Positions 1 through 8,853 of a DNA stretch of 64,000 nucleotides are shown in pieces. The notes beneath the pieces are model-generated. The model was not told where the DNA came from. It was given only the letters and a program-made list of their open reading frames with translations, and did not search any database. The position numbers were made by a program, and so were the translations under genes. Positions within the stretch are counted from its first letter, which is position 1. Each line of letters starts with the position of its first letter. The DNA is from an uncultured Photobacterium sp. (GTDB lineage: Bacteria > Pseudomonadota > Gammaproteobacteria > Enterobacterales > Vibrionaceae): positions 109,300 through 173,299 of the forward strand of contig NZ_CANMZV010000012.1 of the NCBI RefSeq assembly GCF_947502415.1, written 5' to 3'.

Positions 1-99
1 GACACCGGTAAAAAAGTTGTAATTTTACTACATCTGATCAATTCAACTTTTTTTGAATAAATAAAATATACATTAAATCCCAGTAAATATAAGTGTTAA

Positions 100-113
100 T
101 TGATATAGCTCAA
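100..113 (+). promoter_or_regulatory. Distal FNR box of grcA promoter
   Basis: The sequence TTGATatagCTCAA matches the FNR consensus TTGAT-N4-ATCAA with one mismatch. Its centre lies 53 bp upstream of the centre of the perfect box at 153-166. A 53-bp spacing is what is known for the two FNR sites of E. coli yfiD (grcA), where the upstream site tunes down expression under full anaerobiosis. Binding here is inferred. Confidence 0.7.
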
Positions 114-152
114 AAAAACAACCTTAGGTGTCTTGAGGTTTTTTGTTGTTAT

Positions 153-166
153 TTGATCTATATCAA
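153..166 (+). promoter_or_regulatory. Proximal FNR box of grcA promoter
   Basis: TTGATctatATCAA is a perfect FNR palindrome. It is centred about 41 bp upstream of the start point predicted from the -10 box at 191-196, the classic class II activator position. This predicts strong anaerobic induction of grcA. Confidence 0.88.
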
Positions 167-190
167 TACCATTTCCTCGCCAGCCGAGTA

Positions 191-196
191 TATAAT
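191..196 (+). promoter_or_regulatory. grcA -10 box
   Basis: A perfect TATAAT. Transcription would start near 201-203, giving a leader of about 50 nt. No good -35 is present; the proximal FNR box takes its place, as expected for an FNR-dependent promoter. Confidence 0.75.
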
Positions 197-253
197 ACAG
201 TCAGCTCAATACAAAAATTCAAAAATTAACTACATTCTTCGGAGAAGTAAGTC

Positions 254-631
254 ATGATCACAGGTATTCAAATCACTAAAGCAACAAACACTGATCTACT
301 GAATTCTATCTGGCTGCTAGATAGCGAAACAAACGAAGCACGTTGTGTAGCGGCTGCGGCAGGCTTTGAAGCTGATCAGGTTATCCCTGCAGCGGATCTG
401 GGCGAATACGAGAGCCGTGAAGTTGCTATTGAAGCACCGGCAAAAATCGAAGGTGGTCAGCACCTTAACGTTAACGTACTGAAGCGTGAAACACTGGAAG
501 ATGCAGCTAAGCACCCAGAGAAGTACCCACAGCTAACGATCCGTGTATCAGGCTACGCTGTACGCTTCAACTCTCTGACAACAGATCAGCAGCGCGACGT
601 AATCGCTCGTACTTTTACAAACAGCCTGTAA
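254..631 (+). CDS. grcA: Autonomous glycyl radical cofactor GrcA
   Basis: Small 125-residue protein (E. coli GrcA/YfiD has 127) that replaces the damaged C-terminal glycyl radical domain of pyruvate formate-lyase after oxygen cleavage. The C-terminal half carries the PFL-like glycyl radical segment, including RVSGYAVRF, where the Gly takes the radical; the run from about residue 77 (LKRETLEDA) to the end is close to E. coli. The start is set by GGAG at 241-244, nine bases before the ATG. It is monocistronic: two FNR boxes and a TATAAT precede it and a strong terminator follows. Cytoplasmic; induced by low oxygen and probably acid. Assignment is secure. Confidence 0.96.
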   Translation: MITGIQITKATNTDLLNSIWLLDSETNEARCVAAAAGFEADQVIPAADLGEYESREVAIEAPAKIEGGQHLNVNVLKRETLEDAAKHPEKYPQLTIRVSGYAVRFNSLTTDQQRDVIARTFTNSL

Positions 632-662
632 TCGCTTATTGATATATAGTAAAATAGCTTCG

Positions 663-692
663 AAAACGGCATCTCTGATGCCGTTTTTTTTT
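663..692 (+). terminator. Intrinsic terminator of grcA
   Basis: Stem ACGGCATC / GATGCCGT with a 3-nt loop, extended by A/T pairs and followed by a run of nine T. It closes the monocistronic grcA transcript. Confidence 0.9.
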
Positions 693-807
693 GTAACTCC
701 GCGTTACAAAACACTATTCTCCGCTGTTGTTTAGATTGCAATCAATCTCTGCTGAAAAATAGCCCGGACCCTCTTATATAGATAGTCAGAGGTTTATAAA
801 AAAACAC

Positions 808-908
808 AGATTAGCAGCATTGCCTGTCTGGGGGACTCCCCCAATTATCGACAGGTGATAGCAATTGATGGAGCCATTACAAACACACATCTTCAGGAAA
901 CAAACTCA
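808..908 (+). promoter_or_regulatory. Conserved, possibly structured leader of first DAACS gene
   Basis: The leader shares two blocks with the leader at 2301-2396: GATTAgCAGCATTGCCTG at the 5' end, and GGAGcCATTaCAAACACAC close to the gene. Between them CCTGTC (823-828) pairs with GACAGG (850-855), enclosing a second hairpin GGGGG-act-CCCCC (830-842). The second leader keeps the outer stem with one compensatory pair change (see findings). AGGA at 895-898 is the ribosome binding site. Function unknown; an RNA switch, attenuator-like fold or protein operator are all possible. Confidence 0.45.
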
Positions 909-2087
909 ATGAAGTTAATCCTAAAACTCGTTGCCGGCATCATGGCCGGTATCCTGCTCGGATTTTTTGCCCCTGACGCAATAATTCGACTACTGTTGAC
1001 CGTGAAACTTCTCGGTGGCCAACTGATTGGCTTTACCATCCCATTAATTATTCTGTTCTACATCACCAGTGGTATCGCCAGTCTGTCAAAAGATTCCGGT
1101 GCACTACTGGGAAAAACGGTTGCCCTTTCTTACGGCTCAACCGTCGTTGCAGGTAGCCTGGCGTTCATCGTTGCCAGCTTTGTGATTGCCGGCCTGCCCG
1201 AGCCTGCTGCCACGGCAACTGAAACAGCAGAGAAACTGACCAGCTATATCACCCTGGAAATCCCGCCTCTATTCGGCGTAATGACTGCACTGGCCACCGC
1301 TTTCCTGTTTGGTATGGGGATCAGCGTTACCAACAGCAAGCAGCTAAAAGCCGTTGCTGATGAAGGCCGTGGAGTTATCGACCTACTGTTGTCGAAAGTG
1401 ATCATTCCAATGCTGCCGTTCTACATTGCCGGTATCTTCGCTGAAATGGCCGCAGAAGGAACCGTCTTCTCGACATTGAAGACCTTTGGTATCGTTATGG
1501 CACTGGCGATCACCATGCACTGGGTATGGATCACAATCCAATACACGATAACAGGCCTGGCAACCGGCCAATCACCAATGAAGCTGATCAAGAACATGCT
1601 ACCGGCCTACTTCACTGCCGTTGGTACTATGTCATCTGCAGCGACAATTCCGGTTACTCTGCGCCAGACTAAAAACAGTGGAGTGGATGAGTCAATTGCC
1701 AACTTCACAATTCCACTTTGCGCGACTATCCACCTGTCTGGTTCGACTATCACGCTGGTGACCTGCTCTACAGCAGTTATTGCGCTGACCCAACACGCAG
1801 CAATCCCATCGCTAGCCGATATGCTGCCATTCATCATGATGCTGGGCGTCACTATGATTGCTGCACCGGGTGCACCAGGTGGCGGCGTAATGGCGGCTCT
1901 TGGTTTGATGGCCTCCATGCTGGGCTTTGGTGAGTCCGAACTTGCGCTGATGATTGCGCTGTATATGGCGCAAGACAGCTTCGGCACTGCATGTAATATT
2001 ACCGGTGATGGTGCGATCTCACTACTGGTCAACAAATTTGCCAAGAAAAGTGAAACTCCGGTAGCTGAGTTACAGCCAGAAAGCTAA
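909..2087 (+). CDS. Dicarboxylate/amino acid:cation symporter (DAACS/SLC1 family), copy 1
   Basis: Inner-membrane symporter of 392 residues, very hydrophobic throughout. The family's re-entrant hairpin and core motifs are visible: the Ser-rich TMSSAATIPVTL segment in the middle, CATIHLSGSTITLVT, and near the end QDSFGTACNITGDGA, which in the family binds the substrate and Na+. Homologues carry glutamate, aspartate, dicarboxylates or cystine; the substrate here cannot be told. An in-frame ATG at 855 would add 18 residues, but AGGA ten bases before 909 and the shared MKLILKLVAG start of the neighbour support 909. It is flanked by its own leader and terminator. The gene at 2397-3575 is a close paralogue. 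Confidence 0.88.
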   Translation: MKLILKLVAGIMAGILLGFFAPDAIIRLLLTVKLLGGQLIGFTIPLIILFYITSGIASLSKDSGALLGKTVALSYGSTVVAGSLAFIVASFVIAGLPEPAATATETAEKLTSYITLEIPPLFGVMTALATAFLFGMGISVTNSKQLKAVADEGRGVIDLLLSKVIIPMLPFYIAGIFAEMAAEGTVFSTLKTFGIVMALAITMHWVWITIQYTITGLATGQSPMKLIKNMLPAYFTAVGTMSSAATIPVTLRQTKNSGVDESIANFTIPLCATIHLSGSTITLVTCSTAVIALTQHAAIPSLADMLPFIMMLGVTMIAAPGAPGGGVMAALGLMASMLGFGESELALMIALYMAQDSFGTACNITGDGAISLLVNKFAKKSETPVAELQPES

Positions 2088-2106
2088 TCGGCCTACTTTC
2101 AAATCC

Positions 2107-2141
2107 AAACGGTAGCCAATCTCTGGCTACCGTTTTCTTTT
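2107..2141 (+). terminator. Terminator of first DAACS gene
   Basis: Stem ACGGTAGCCA / TGGCTACCGT with a short loop and a T-rich tail. The same stem recurs at 3597-3633 behind the second copy, so the terminator was part of the duplicated unit. Confidence 0.88.
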
Positions 2142-2300
2142 CAAGCTAAAAACCACCTTAAGCTCGCTCCTAAACTGTCCAGCAATCCCGCACAACTTAC
2201 CCACTTTGTATATATCGCACGCAACCTTTGCTCAAAAACCATACTGATAGATACTTCTCACTTCTGATTAATTTTTAGGCGTAAATTTTATATACAGCGT

Positions 2301-2396
2301 AGATTATCAGCATTGCCTGCCACTTTTTATCAAAATAATGGCAGACAATTTCGATTTAAAGGAGTCATTCAAACACACGTCTCTGGAGTCTGCTCA
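2301..2396 (+). promoter_or_regulatory. Conserved, possibly structured leader of second DAACS gene
   Basis: Counterpart of the leader at 808-908. Outer stem TTGcCTGCC (2313-2321) pairs with GGCAGaCAA (2340-2348), nine positions with one mismatch; at the position where copy 1 has T-A this copy has C-G. The loop has diverged fully and the inner G/C hairpin of copy 1 is absent. The downstream block around GGAGTCATTCAAACACAC is kept. GGAG at 2385-2388 is the ribosome binding site. Confidence 0.45.
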
Positions 2397-3575
2397 ATGA
2401 AGTTAATCCTAAAGTTAGTCGCCGGTATCTTAGCCGGTATCCTCCTCGGATTTTTTGCACCTGATGCAATAATTCGATTGCTACTTACTGTGAAACTCCT
2501 TGGTGGCCAGCTCATTGGCTTCACCATTCCCTTGATTATTCTGTTCTACATCACCAGTGGTATTGCCAGCCTTCCCAAAAACTCAGGTTCACTGCTGGGC
2601 AAAACCGTCGCCCTTTCTTATGGTTCAACCATCATTGCCGGTAGCCTGGCGTTTATCGTCGCTAGCTTCGTCATAGCCGGCCTGCCAGAACCTACAGCTG
2701 CCAGCGCCGATGCCGCGGAAAAACTCTCCAGCTACATCAAACTTGAAATTCCGCCGCTATTTGGGGTGATGACCGCACTAGCCACCGCCTTCCTGTTCGG
2801 CCTCGGGATCAGCATTACCAACAGTACGCAACTTAAAAAAGTCGTGAACGAAGGCCGAAGTGTCATTGACCTGCTGCTATCTAAAGTGATCATCCCACTA
2901 TTGCCATTCTACATTGCCGGTGTTTTCGCTGAGATGTCAGCGGAAGGAACCGTCTTCTCTACCCTGAAAACCTTTGGTGTCGTACTGGCGCTGGCCATTA
3001 CTATGCACTGGGCATGGCTCACCATTCAGTACACAATCACAGGGCTGGCAACCGGACAGTCACCAATGAAGCTGCTCAAAAACATGCTACCGGCCTATTT
3101 CACCGCCGTGGGTACCATGTCTTCAGCCGCCACCATTCCTGTCACCCTGAAGCAAACCAAAGAAAATGGTGTGGATGAGTCAATCGCCAACTTTACCATT
3201 CCACTATGCGCAACTATCCACCTATCAGGTTCTACCATCACGCTGGTCACTTGCTCCACTGCCGTGATGGCCTTGAGTCAGCACATTGCGATCCCATCAT
3301 TAGTGGACATGCTGCCATTTATTATGATGCTGGGTGTCACCATGATTGCCGCACCGGGTGCGCCGGGCGGTGCTGTTATGGCCGCTCTGGGACTGATGGC
3401 CTCCATGCTGGGCTTTGGCGAATCCGAACTGGCACTGATGATTGCCCTGTACCTTGCCCAGGACAGCTTCGGTACAGCTTGTAACATTACCGGTGACGGT
3501 GCCATTTCTCTGTGGGTAAACAAGTTCGCCAAGCAAAATGCAGAACCTGTTGCTGAGCCACAGCAAGAAAGCTAA
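2397..3575 (+). CDS. Dicarboxylate/amino acid:cation symporter (DAACS/SLC1 family), copy 2
   Basis: 392-residue paralogue of the gene at 909-2087 with the same length and nearly the same sequence; differences are scattered, mostly conservative or in the loop around residues 98-110 and the C-terminal tail. All core motifs (TMSSAATIPVTL, CATIHLSGSTITLVT, QDSFGTACNITGDGA) are kept, so it should be functional. The start at 2397 follows GGAG (2385-2388) and matches copy 1; an upstream in-frame ATG at 2313 lies inside the leader stem and is unlikely. It ends in front of a terminator that may also serve the thr operon from the other strand. Confidence 0.88.
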   Translation: MKLILKLVAGILAGILLGFFAPDAIIRLLLTVKLLGGQLIGFTIPLIILFYITSGIASLPKNSGSLLGKTVALSYGSTIIAGSLAFIVASFVIAGLPEPTAASADAAEKLSSYIKLEIPPLFGVMTALATAFLFGLGISITNSTQLKKVVNEGRSVIDLLLSKVIIPLLPFYIAGVFAEMSAEGTVFSTLKTFGVVLALAITMHWAWLTIQYTITGLATGQSPMKLLKNMLPAYFTAVGTMSSAATIPVTLKQTKENGVDESIANFTIPLCATIHLSGSTITLVTCSTAVMALSQHIAIPSLVDMLPFIMMLGVTMIAAPGAPGGAVMAALGLMASMLGFGESELALMIALYLAQDSFGTACNITGDGAISLWVNKFAKQNAEPVAEPQQES

Positions 3576-3596
3576 TACTAATTTTTCATCAGGCAT

Positions 3597-3633
3597 AAAA
3601 AACGGTAGCCAAGAGGCTACCGTTTTTCTTTTT
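3597..3633 (+). terminator. Terminator of second DAACS gene, possibly bidirectional
   Basis: Stem ACGGTAGCC / GGCTACCGT (3602-3610 and 3615-3623) with A-run before and T-run after. It sits between the convergent DAACS gene and thrC, so it may end both transcripts. Confidence 0.88.
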
Positions 3634-3658
3634 AATCACTAAGAGCTGGACCTAAAGA

Positions 3659-4945
3659 TTAGTCCTGTACGCTATAAAGAACCGCTTTTAACTGCTCAAA
3701 GTCATTGTCACGCTCAAGAGACAAAAGCTCCATCGCATTATGCTTCGCCAGCGGTCCTGGAAGGTCGATATCTTTTTCCAGAATTTCATCAACCACTTCC
3801 TTAAACTTCGCCGGGTGGGCGGTACAGAGGAACATGCCCGTTTCGCCCGCTTCAAGCTGTTCATTCAGAATACGGTAGGCAACAGCCCCATGTGGCTCGC
3901 ACAAATACCCCTCAGCATCCATCTCGCGCAAAGTTTCCGCAGACTGTTCATCCGTAACTGCACCATAGCCCAGTTCGCCAAGTCCCCAGCCTTTAAGCTT
4001 GCACAGCTCTTCAATTCGCGGCCAGTTGTTTGGCTGACTCACATCCATCGCATTGGAAATCGTCGGGATAGTCGGTTTCGGCTCCCACTCACCACTTTGC
4101 AAGTAGCGAGGTACAGTATCGTTAACATTAGTTGCTGCGATGAAGCGTTTCACCGGCAGACCCAGCGACTTCGCCAGCAAACCAGCTGTCAGGTTACCGA
4201 AGTTACCGCTCGGCACCGCCACTACCAGATTCTCACGCTCCGCTTTCGACAACTGAGCAACCGCTTCAAAGTAATAACAAATTTGTGCCATCAGACGGCT
4301 GATGTTGATTGAGTTTGCCGAATTCAGGCCGACATCTTCACGCAGCTGAGCATCATCAAAAGCCTGCTTGACCAATGCCTGGCAGTCATCAAACGTCCCG
4401 TGAACCGCCACGGTGCTGATATTGCCGCCGAGCGTGCAGAACAATTTTTCCTGCAACGGGCTGATCTTGCCTTTCGGATACAGGATCACCACTTTGATGT
4501 TGTCCATCCCATGGAAAGCATGGGCAACCGCGGCACCGGTATCACCGGATGTGGCTGTGAGGATAGTGATCTTGCCGTCACCGTCACTGACTGCTGCCAG
4601 TGACTGGGCCATGAAACGGCCACCGAAATCTTTGAAAGCCAGCGTCGGCCCGTGGAACAGTTCGAGGGCATAAACACCGTCTTTGACTTTGGCAACCGGT
4701 GCCGGGAACTGAAACGCATTCTTCACCATCTGCTCGACTGCGTCAGCCGCAAGTTCCTCACCGATAAATGCCGAGAGAATTTTGCTGCTTCGGCTCACAA
4801 AATCCATCTCCAGCAGAGCATCAACATCTCCCAGCTCCGGTAACTCTGACGGAAAAAAAAGTCCCTGGTTACGTCCAAGGCCCTGGCGAACTGCCTGGCC
4901 AAACGAAACCTGCTCCTGATGTTCTTTTAGGTTATACAACTTCAT
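3659..4945 (-). CDS. thrC: Threonine synthase
   Basis: 428 residues, the same length as E. coli ThrC. PLP enzyme that turns O-phosphohomoserine into threonine, the last step of the pathway. The N-terminal MKLYNLKEHQEQVSF and the PLP lysine region HGPTLAFKDFGGRFMAQSL are clear; SGDTGAAVAHAF and PSGNFGNL are the phosphate and PLP binding loops. A longer frame reaches 4996, but the conserved MKLYNLK start is at 4945, two bases after the thrB stop. Last gene of the thr operon; cytoplasmic. Confidence 0.96.
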   Translation of the reverse strand: MKLYNLKEHQEQVSFGQAVRQGLGRNQGLFFPSELPELGDVDALLEMDFVSRSSKILSAFIGEELAADAVEQMVKNAFQFPAPVAKVKDGVYALELFHGPTLAFKDFGGRFMAQSLAAVSDGDGKITILTATSGDTGAAVAHAFHGMDNIKVVILYPKGKISPLQEKLFCTLGGNISTVAVHGTFDDCQALVKQAFDDAQLREDVGLNSANSINISRLMAQICYYFEAVAQLSKAERENLVVAVPSGNFGNLTAGLLAKSLGLPVKRFIAATNVNDTVPRYLQSGEWEPKPTIPTISNAMDVSQPNNWPRIEELCKLKGWGLGELGYGAVTDEQSAETLREMDAEGYLCEPHGAVAYRILNEQLEAGETGMFLCTAHPAKFKEVVDEILEKDIDLPGPLAKHNAMELLSLERDNDFEQLKAVLYSVQD

Positions 4946-4947
4946 TG

Positions 4948-5904
4948 TTATAGCTCGCTTCCTGTTACTTTCGATCCCTGTCCGTCCAGACGGCAAACGT
5001 GGACGAATCCTTCTTCATTCTGAACATAATGTTCTTCGAGCCAACGCGCAATCCGCTTAGCCACTTCTATATCATTGCAGACACTGAACATGGTCGGACC
5101 CGATCCTGAGATACCACTGACAAGCGCACCGGCTTCCAGCGCGTACTGGCGTGCATCAGCAAAACCCGATAGCAGTCTTTCACGATAAGGCTCAGCCACC
5201 ACGTCTTTGATCATTTTAGCTGCCAACTCCGGTTGCTGTGAGTAGCAGGCATGAATAAAGCCCCCCAGATAACGACCATGAGCAATCACATCCTGCCGGC
5301 GATACTGGCAAGGCAGAATTGCACGCGCCTCAGCCGTAGGCACCTTAATCCCCGGATAAGCCATCACCCAATACCAGTCATCAAAGCAAGGTACAGACTG
5401 GCTGATAATTCCCAGCTCTTCGACCATAAACTGAAGGCCGCCCAAATAACACGGAGCCACATTGTCATAATGCAGGCTACCGGAGATTTCCGCTTCCATT
5501 TCGCCCATCAGCGCCAGCAATTCCATTTCATCCAACGGCATATCATGGAAACGGTTCAAGGCATCAAGTGCAGCCACAATTGAGCAGGCACTGGAGCCCA
5601 GCCCGGAGCCAATCGGCATATTTTTTTCGAGCGTCATGGCAACCGGCTTAAGCGGAAACTCTTTCTTGTCCAGCTCGCGCCCGAATACCTGCCAGCAACG
5701 AAAGACAATGTTCTCCTCCGCCACCTGCGGCAACTTGTCGACAAAATGCCCCACGCAAGACAATGAAAATGGCTGCTCACCTGCTTCAACCTTTACCCTA
5801 TCCCCCAGCAAAGTACCATCAATCGGGGACACTGCAGCACCCAGTACATCAAACCCGACACTGACATTGCCAATCGATGCTGGCGCATAAACCACAACAC
5901 TCAT
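4948..5904 (-). CDS. thrB: Homoserine kinase
   Basis: 318 residues (E. coli 310), GHMP kinase family. It phosphorylates homoserine with ATP. Seen: N-terminal [20 protein letters not shown], the glycine-rich ATP loop [17 protein letters not shown] at about residues 95-111, and the C-terminal [12 protein letters not shown] motif. Two bases separate it from thrA on one side and from thrC on the other, so the three genes are tightly coupled. Confidence 0.96.
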   Translation of the reverse strand: MSVVVYAPASIGNVSVGFDVLGAAVSPIDGTLLGDRVKVEAGEQPFSLSCVGHFVDKLPQVAEENIVFRCWQVFGRELDKKEFPLKPVAMTLEKNMPIGSGLGSSACSIVAALDALNRFHDMPLDEMELLALMGEMEAEISGSLHYDNVAPCYLGGLQFMVEELGIISQSVPCFDDWYWVMAYPGIKVPTAEARAILPCQYRRQDVIAHGRYLGGFIHACYSQQPELAAKMIKDVVAEPYRERLLSGFADARQYALEAGALVSGISGSGPTMFSVCNDIEVAKRIARWLEEHYVQNEEGFVHVCRLDGQGSKVTGSEL

Positions 5905-5906
5905 CT

Positions 5907-8366
5907 TTATACTCCTAGCTTCCAGCCTAATGTGCGCATCAAATCCGCAAACACACCTGCGGCAGTCACCTCAGTACCAGCCCCGTAACCACGCAGCACC
6001 AGAGGGATTGGTTGGTAATAACGGCTGTAGAATGCCAGGGCATTTTCACCGTCCTTGATTTTGAACATAGGATCATCCTGGTCCACTGCGGCAATCTTCA
6101 CCGCACACTGACCGTTGTTGATCTCGGCAACATAACGTAATACTTTTCCTTCCTTGGCTGCATCTTCATAAAGCTGACCAAAGTAGGCATCGGCCTCCGG
6201 CAGGCTCGCCATGAACTCATCGACCGAGCCGTTGCTGTCAAAGCCCGGCGGCAGCGCCTGCTCGACAACCACATCATCCAGCTCCAGCGGCATTCCCGCT
6301 TCACGGGCCAGGATCAGTACCTTGCGCGCCACATCGGTACCGGACAGATCGTCACGCGGATCCGGCTCAGTAAAGCCATTGTTCCTAGCCACCGTTGTCG
6401 CCTCACTGAAGCTCATACCTTCATCCAGCTTACCGAAGATATAAGAAAGCGAACCAGACAGGATGCCAGAGAATCGTTCCAGCTCATCACCGGCAGCCAT
6501 CAGGTTCTGTAAGTTTTCGATAACAGGCAGGCCGGCTCCAACAGTGGTTTCGTACATAAACTTGCGGCGCGTTGAACGGGCAGCCTGACGAAGCTGGTGG
6601 TAATACGCCATGCTCGCCGTATTGGCCTTTTTATTCGGAGTAATAACATGAAAACCTGCCGCCAGGTAGTCGGCATACTGCTCAGCAATACCCTGATCGG
6701 AAGTACAATCAACAATCACCGGGTTGATAATATGATTACGCTTCACCAGCTGGATCATTCGAGCCAAACTAAGAGGCTCACTAGCCTGTCCCATCTGATC
6801 ACGCCAGTTATCAAGCGGCAGCCCATTACTATCCAACAGTAGCCCCTTACTGTTCGCCAGGCCACATACCCGGATCACAATACCGCTATCAGACAGCTTT
6901 TCCTGCTGGCGACCAATCTGATCCACCAGCTCACCACCAACACCGCCGACACCAATCACAAACACATCAAGCGAGTGCTTACTGTTAAACAGATTTTCAT
7001 GACAAGCCTTAACAGCCTCAGCTACTTTTTCTTCCGGGATCACCGCAGATATAGCACGTTCAGACGAGCCCTGGGCAATCGCGACCACATTCGCATCAAT
7101 CTCTGCCAGCGACGTAAAGAAGCGTGATGCCACCCCGCGAGAAGTACGCATTCCGTCTCCGACCAAGGTCACAATAGACAAGTCATCCATGAACTCGACT
7201 GGCTCAAGTAAGCCTTCTTTCATCTCCAGCTCAAAGTTATTCTGCAATGCCTGCTGGGCTACCGCTTTATCCTCACTTTCAATACAGAAACTGATGCTGT
7301 ATTCCGATGATGACTGAGTGATCAGCACAATCGAAACACCGGCAGCAGACATCGCGCCAAAAACCCGCGCAGCCATACCGACCATGCCTTTCATCCCCGG
7401 ACCGGAAACATTAACCATTGTGAGATCTTTCAGGGTGGTAATCCCTTTGACGGCCAGCTTGTCTTCGCCAGTATCAAGGCCAATCAGAGTGCCAGCCCCC
7501 TGCGGGTTAAAGCTATTTTTTATCAGACAAGGAATATGGAACTGGGCTATCGGAGCGATAGTTTTAGGGTGCAAGACTGATGCACCAAAGTAAGAGAGCT
7601 CCATCGCCTCCTGGTAGCTCAGAGACTGGAGCAGGCGGGCATCCGGAACCAGGCGAGGATCGCAACTGTAGACACCGTCAACATCCGTCCAGATTTCACA
7701 GCACTCCGCACGCAGGCAGGCAGCCAGTACCGCAGCGGAATAATCAGAGCCATTTCGCCCCAGAGTTACCAGTTCCCCCTTCACATTTCCGGCGGTAAAC
7801 CCCGGCATAATATTGACGTGCCCTTCCGGCAACGGGTTTTCCTTAAAGTTCTGGGTTGAAACTTCAATATCGACATGCGCTTCAAGGTAATCGCCATGTG
7901 CCAGTAAGTGCTCGACAGGATCAATCAGGTTGGCAGGTTGTCCCTTCGCTTCCAGCATCGCTTTCATCGCCACGATAGACAGCCGCTCGCCTTTGCTGAT
8001 CACTTTGGCATAAACATTATCCGGGCATAGCCCCAGCAACTTCATCCCATGAACATACTGGCGCAACTGACCCAGCGAGCTGACAAGCTTGGCATCAAGC
8101 AATGCCTTGTCAAACTTTGGTTCCAGCGCCTCAAGGCCCGCAAACAATTCATTGAATACCGCTTCCAAGTCAGCAATCTGCAACTCTGCATCACCGGTTT
8201 TTACCGTGCTTTCAATCACCGATACCAATTTATTGGTCACTTTGCCCGGTGCCGATAACACGACAGACACATCCCCCTGCTGGGCGTTATTAGCAATGAT
8301 ATCCGCAGCCCGTGAAAAACGCTCCGCGTCAGCTAATGATGAACCACCAAACTTTAATACTCGCAT
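5907..8366 (-). CDS. thrA: Bifunctional aspartokinase I / homoserine dehydrogenase I
   Basis: 819 residues, one shorter than E. coli ThrA (820). It carries out the first and third steps from aspartate to threonine. Order of domains: aspartokinase from [17 protein letters not shown] (KFGGSS nucleotide motif) to about residue 300, with [10 protein letters not shown]; two ACT regulatory modules about 310-450 ([24 protein letters not shown] type, [15 protein letters not shown]), which in the family bind threonine; then NAD(P)-binding homoserine dehydrogenase from [15 protein letters not shown] to the end. First structural gene behind thrL and its attenuator. Confidence 0.97.
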   Translation of the reverse strand: MRVLKFGGSSLADAERFSRAADIIANNAQQGDVSVVLSAPGKVTNKLVSVIESTVKTGDAELQIADLEAVFNELFAGLEALEPKFDKALLDAKLVSSLGQLRQYVHGMKLLGLCPDNVYAKVISKGERLSIVAMKAMLEAKGQPANLIDPVEHLLAHGDYLEAHVDIEVSTQNFKENPLPEGHVNIMPGFTAGNVKGELVTLGRNGSDYSAAVLAACLRAECCEIWTDVDGVYSCDPRLVPDARLLQSLSYQEAMELSYFGASVLHPKTIAPIAQFHIPCLIKNSFNPQGAGTLIGLDTGEDKLAVKGITTLKDLTMVNVSGPGMKGMVGMAARVFGAMSAAGVSIVLITQSSSEYSISFCIESEDKAVAQQALQNNFELEMKEGLLEPVEFMDDLSIVTLVGDGMRTSRGVASRFFTSLAEIDANVVAIAQGSSERAISAVIPEEKVAEAVKACHENLFNSKHSLDVFVIGVGGVGGELVDQIGRQQEKLSDSGIVIRVCGLANSKGLLLDSNGLPLDNWRDQMGQASEPLSLARMIQLVKRNHIINPVIVDCTSDQGIAEQYADYLAAGFHVITPNKKANTASMAYYHQLRQAARSTRRKFMYETTVGAGLPVIENLQNLMAAGDELERFSGILSGSLSYIFGKLDEGMSFSEATTVARNNGFTEPDPRDDLSGTDVARKVLILAREAGMPLELDDVVVEQALPPGFDSNGSVDEFMASLPEADAYFGQLYEDAAKEGKVLRYVAEINNGQCAVKIAAVDQDDPMFKIKDGENALAFYSRYYQPIPLVLRGYGAGTEVTAAGVFADLMRTLGWKLGV

Positions 8367-8454
8367 CCCCTACTCCCGGCTTCCTTTATTCGTTGACTAA
8401 CAGCCTAGCTGCATCTTTTACACTGGTGTCAGTTCGTTCATTCAAAAAATGGTT

Positions 8455-8490
8455 AAAAAAAAGCCCGCACGTTTTGAGTGCGGGCTTTTT
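8455..8490 (-). terminator. thr operon attenuator
   Basis: On the minus strand GCCCGCAC / GTGCGGGC with a 7-nt loop is followed by a run of eight T. It lies between thrL and thrA, 18 bases after the thrL stop, the layout of a transcription attenuator relieved when ribosomes stall at Thr or Ile codons. Confidence 0.92.
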
Positions 8491-8507
8491 CTCAAATCTT
8501 ATGCGTA

Positions 8508-8576
8508 TCAGCCCACCCCAACACGCATAGTGCCGATAATAGTAATGGTGGTGGTAATGCTGATCGCTTTAAACAT
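8508..8576 (-). CDS. thrL: thr operon leader peptide
   Basis: 22 codons beginning ATG and ending TGA: MFKAISITTTITIIGTMRVG followed by VG. It holds five Thr and five Ile, most of them clustered at codons 5-14, like the regulatory codons of E. coli ThrL. The position just before the attenuator and thrA fixes the identity. The peptide itself needs no function; its translation senses charged tRNA-Thr and tRNA-Ile. Confidence 0.9.
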   Translation of the reverse strand: MFKAISITTTITIIGTMRVGVG

Positions 8577-8853
8577 AGTTGTCTTAAATGTTGCCAATAT
8601 TTTGTATTAATTAACGTTTACCTGAATACTGCAGAGGAGTCAACAAAGTTTTTTATCTTTTCCGGGTAAGGTGCTAGCAACATGGCGGTAATTTCGCCGC
8701 CCCACATACCTAAAAAGCATAAAAAGAAGCAATAGATTGCACAACAGCCCATAGCAATGCATAGTAACTAGAGCGGTGAATAATTAACCAGTCGCCATTC
8801 TAAGACGTGGGACGGTGAAAAATATCTATCCTTAGTGTTCGGAGGGATCCCGA

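Noticed and set aside
1607..2044. 145-codon open frame on the opposite strand of the first DAACS gene
   Set aside because: Mirror of a strongly conserved coding frame; the same artefact occurs behind the second copy.
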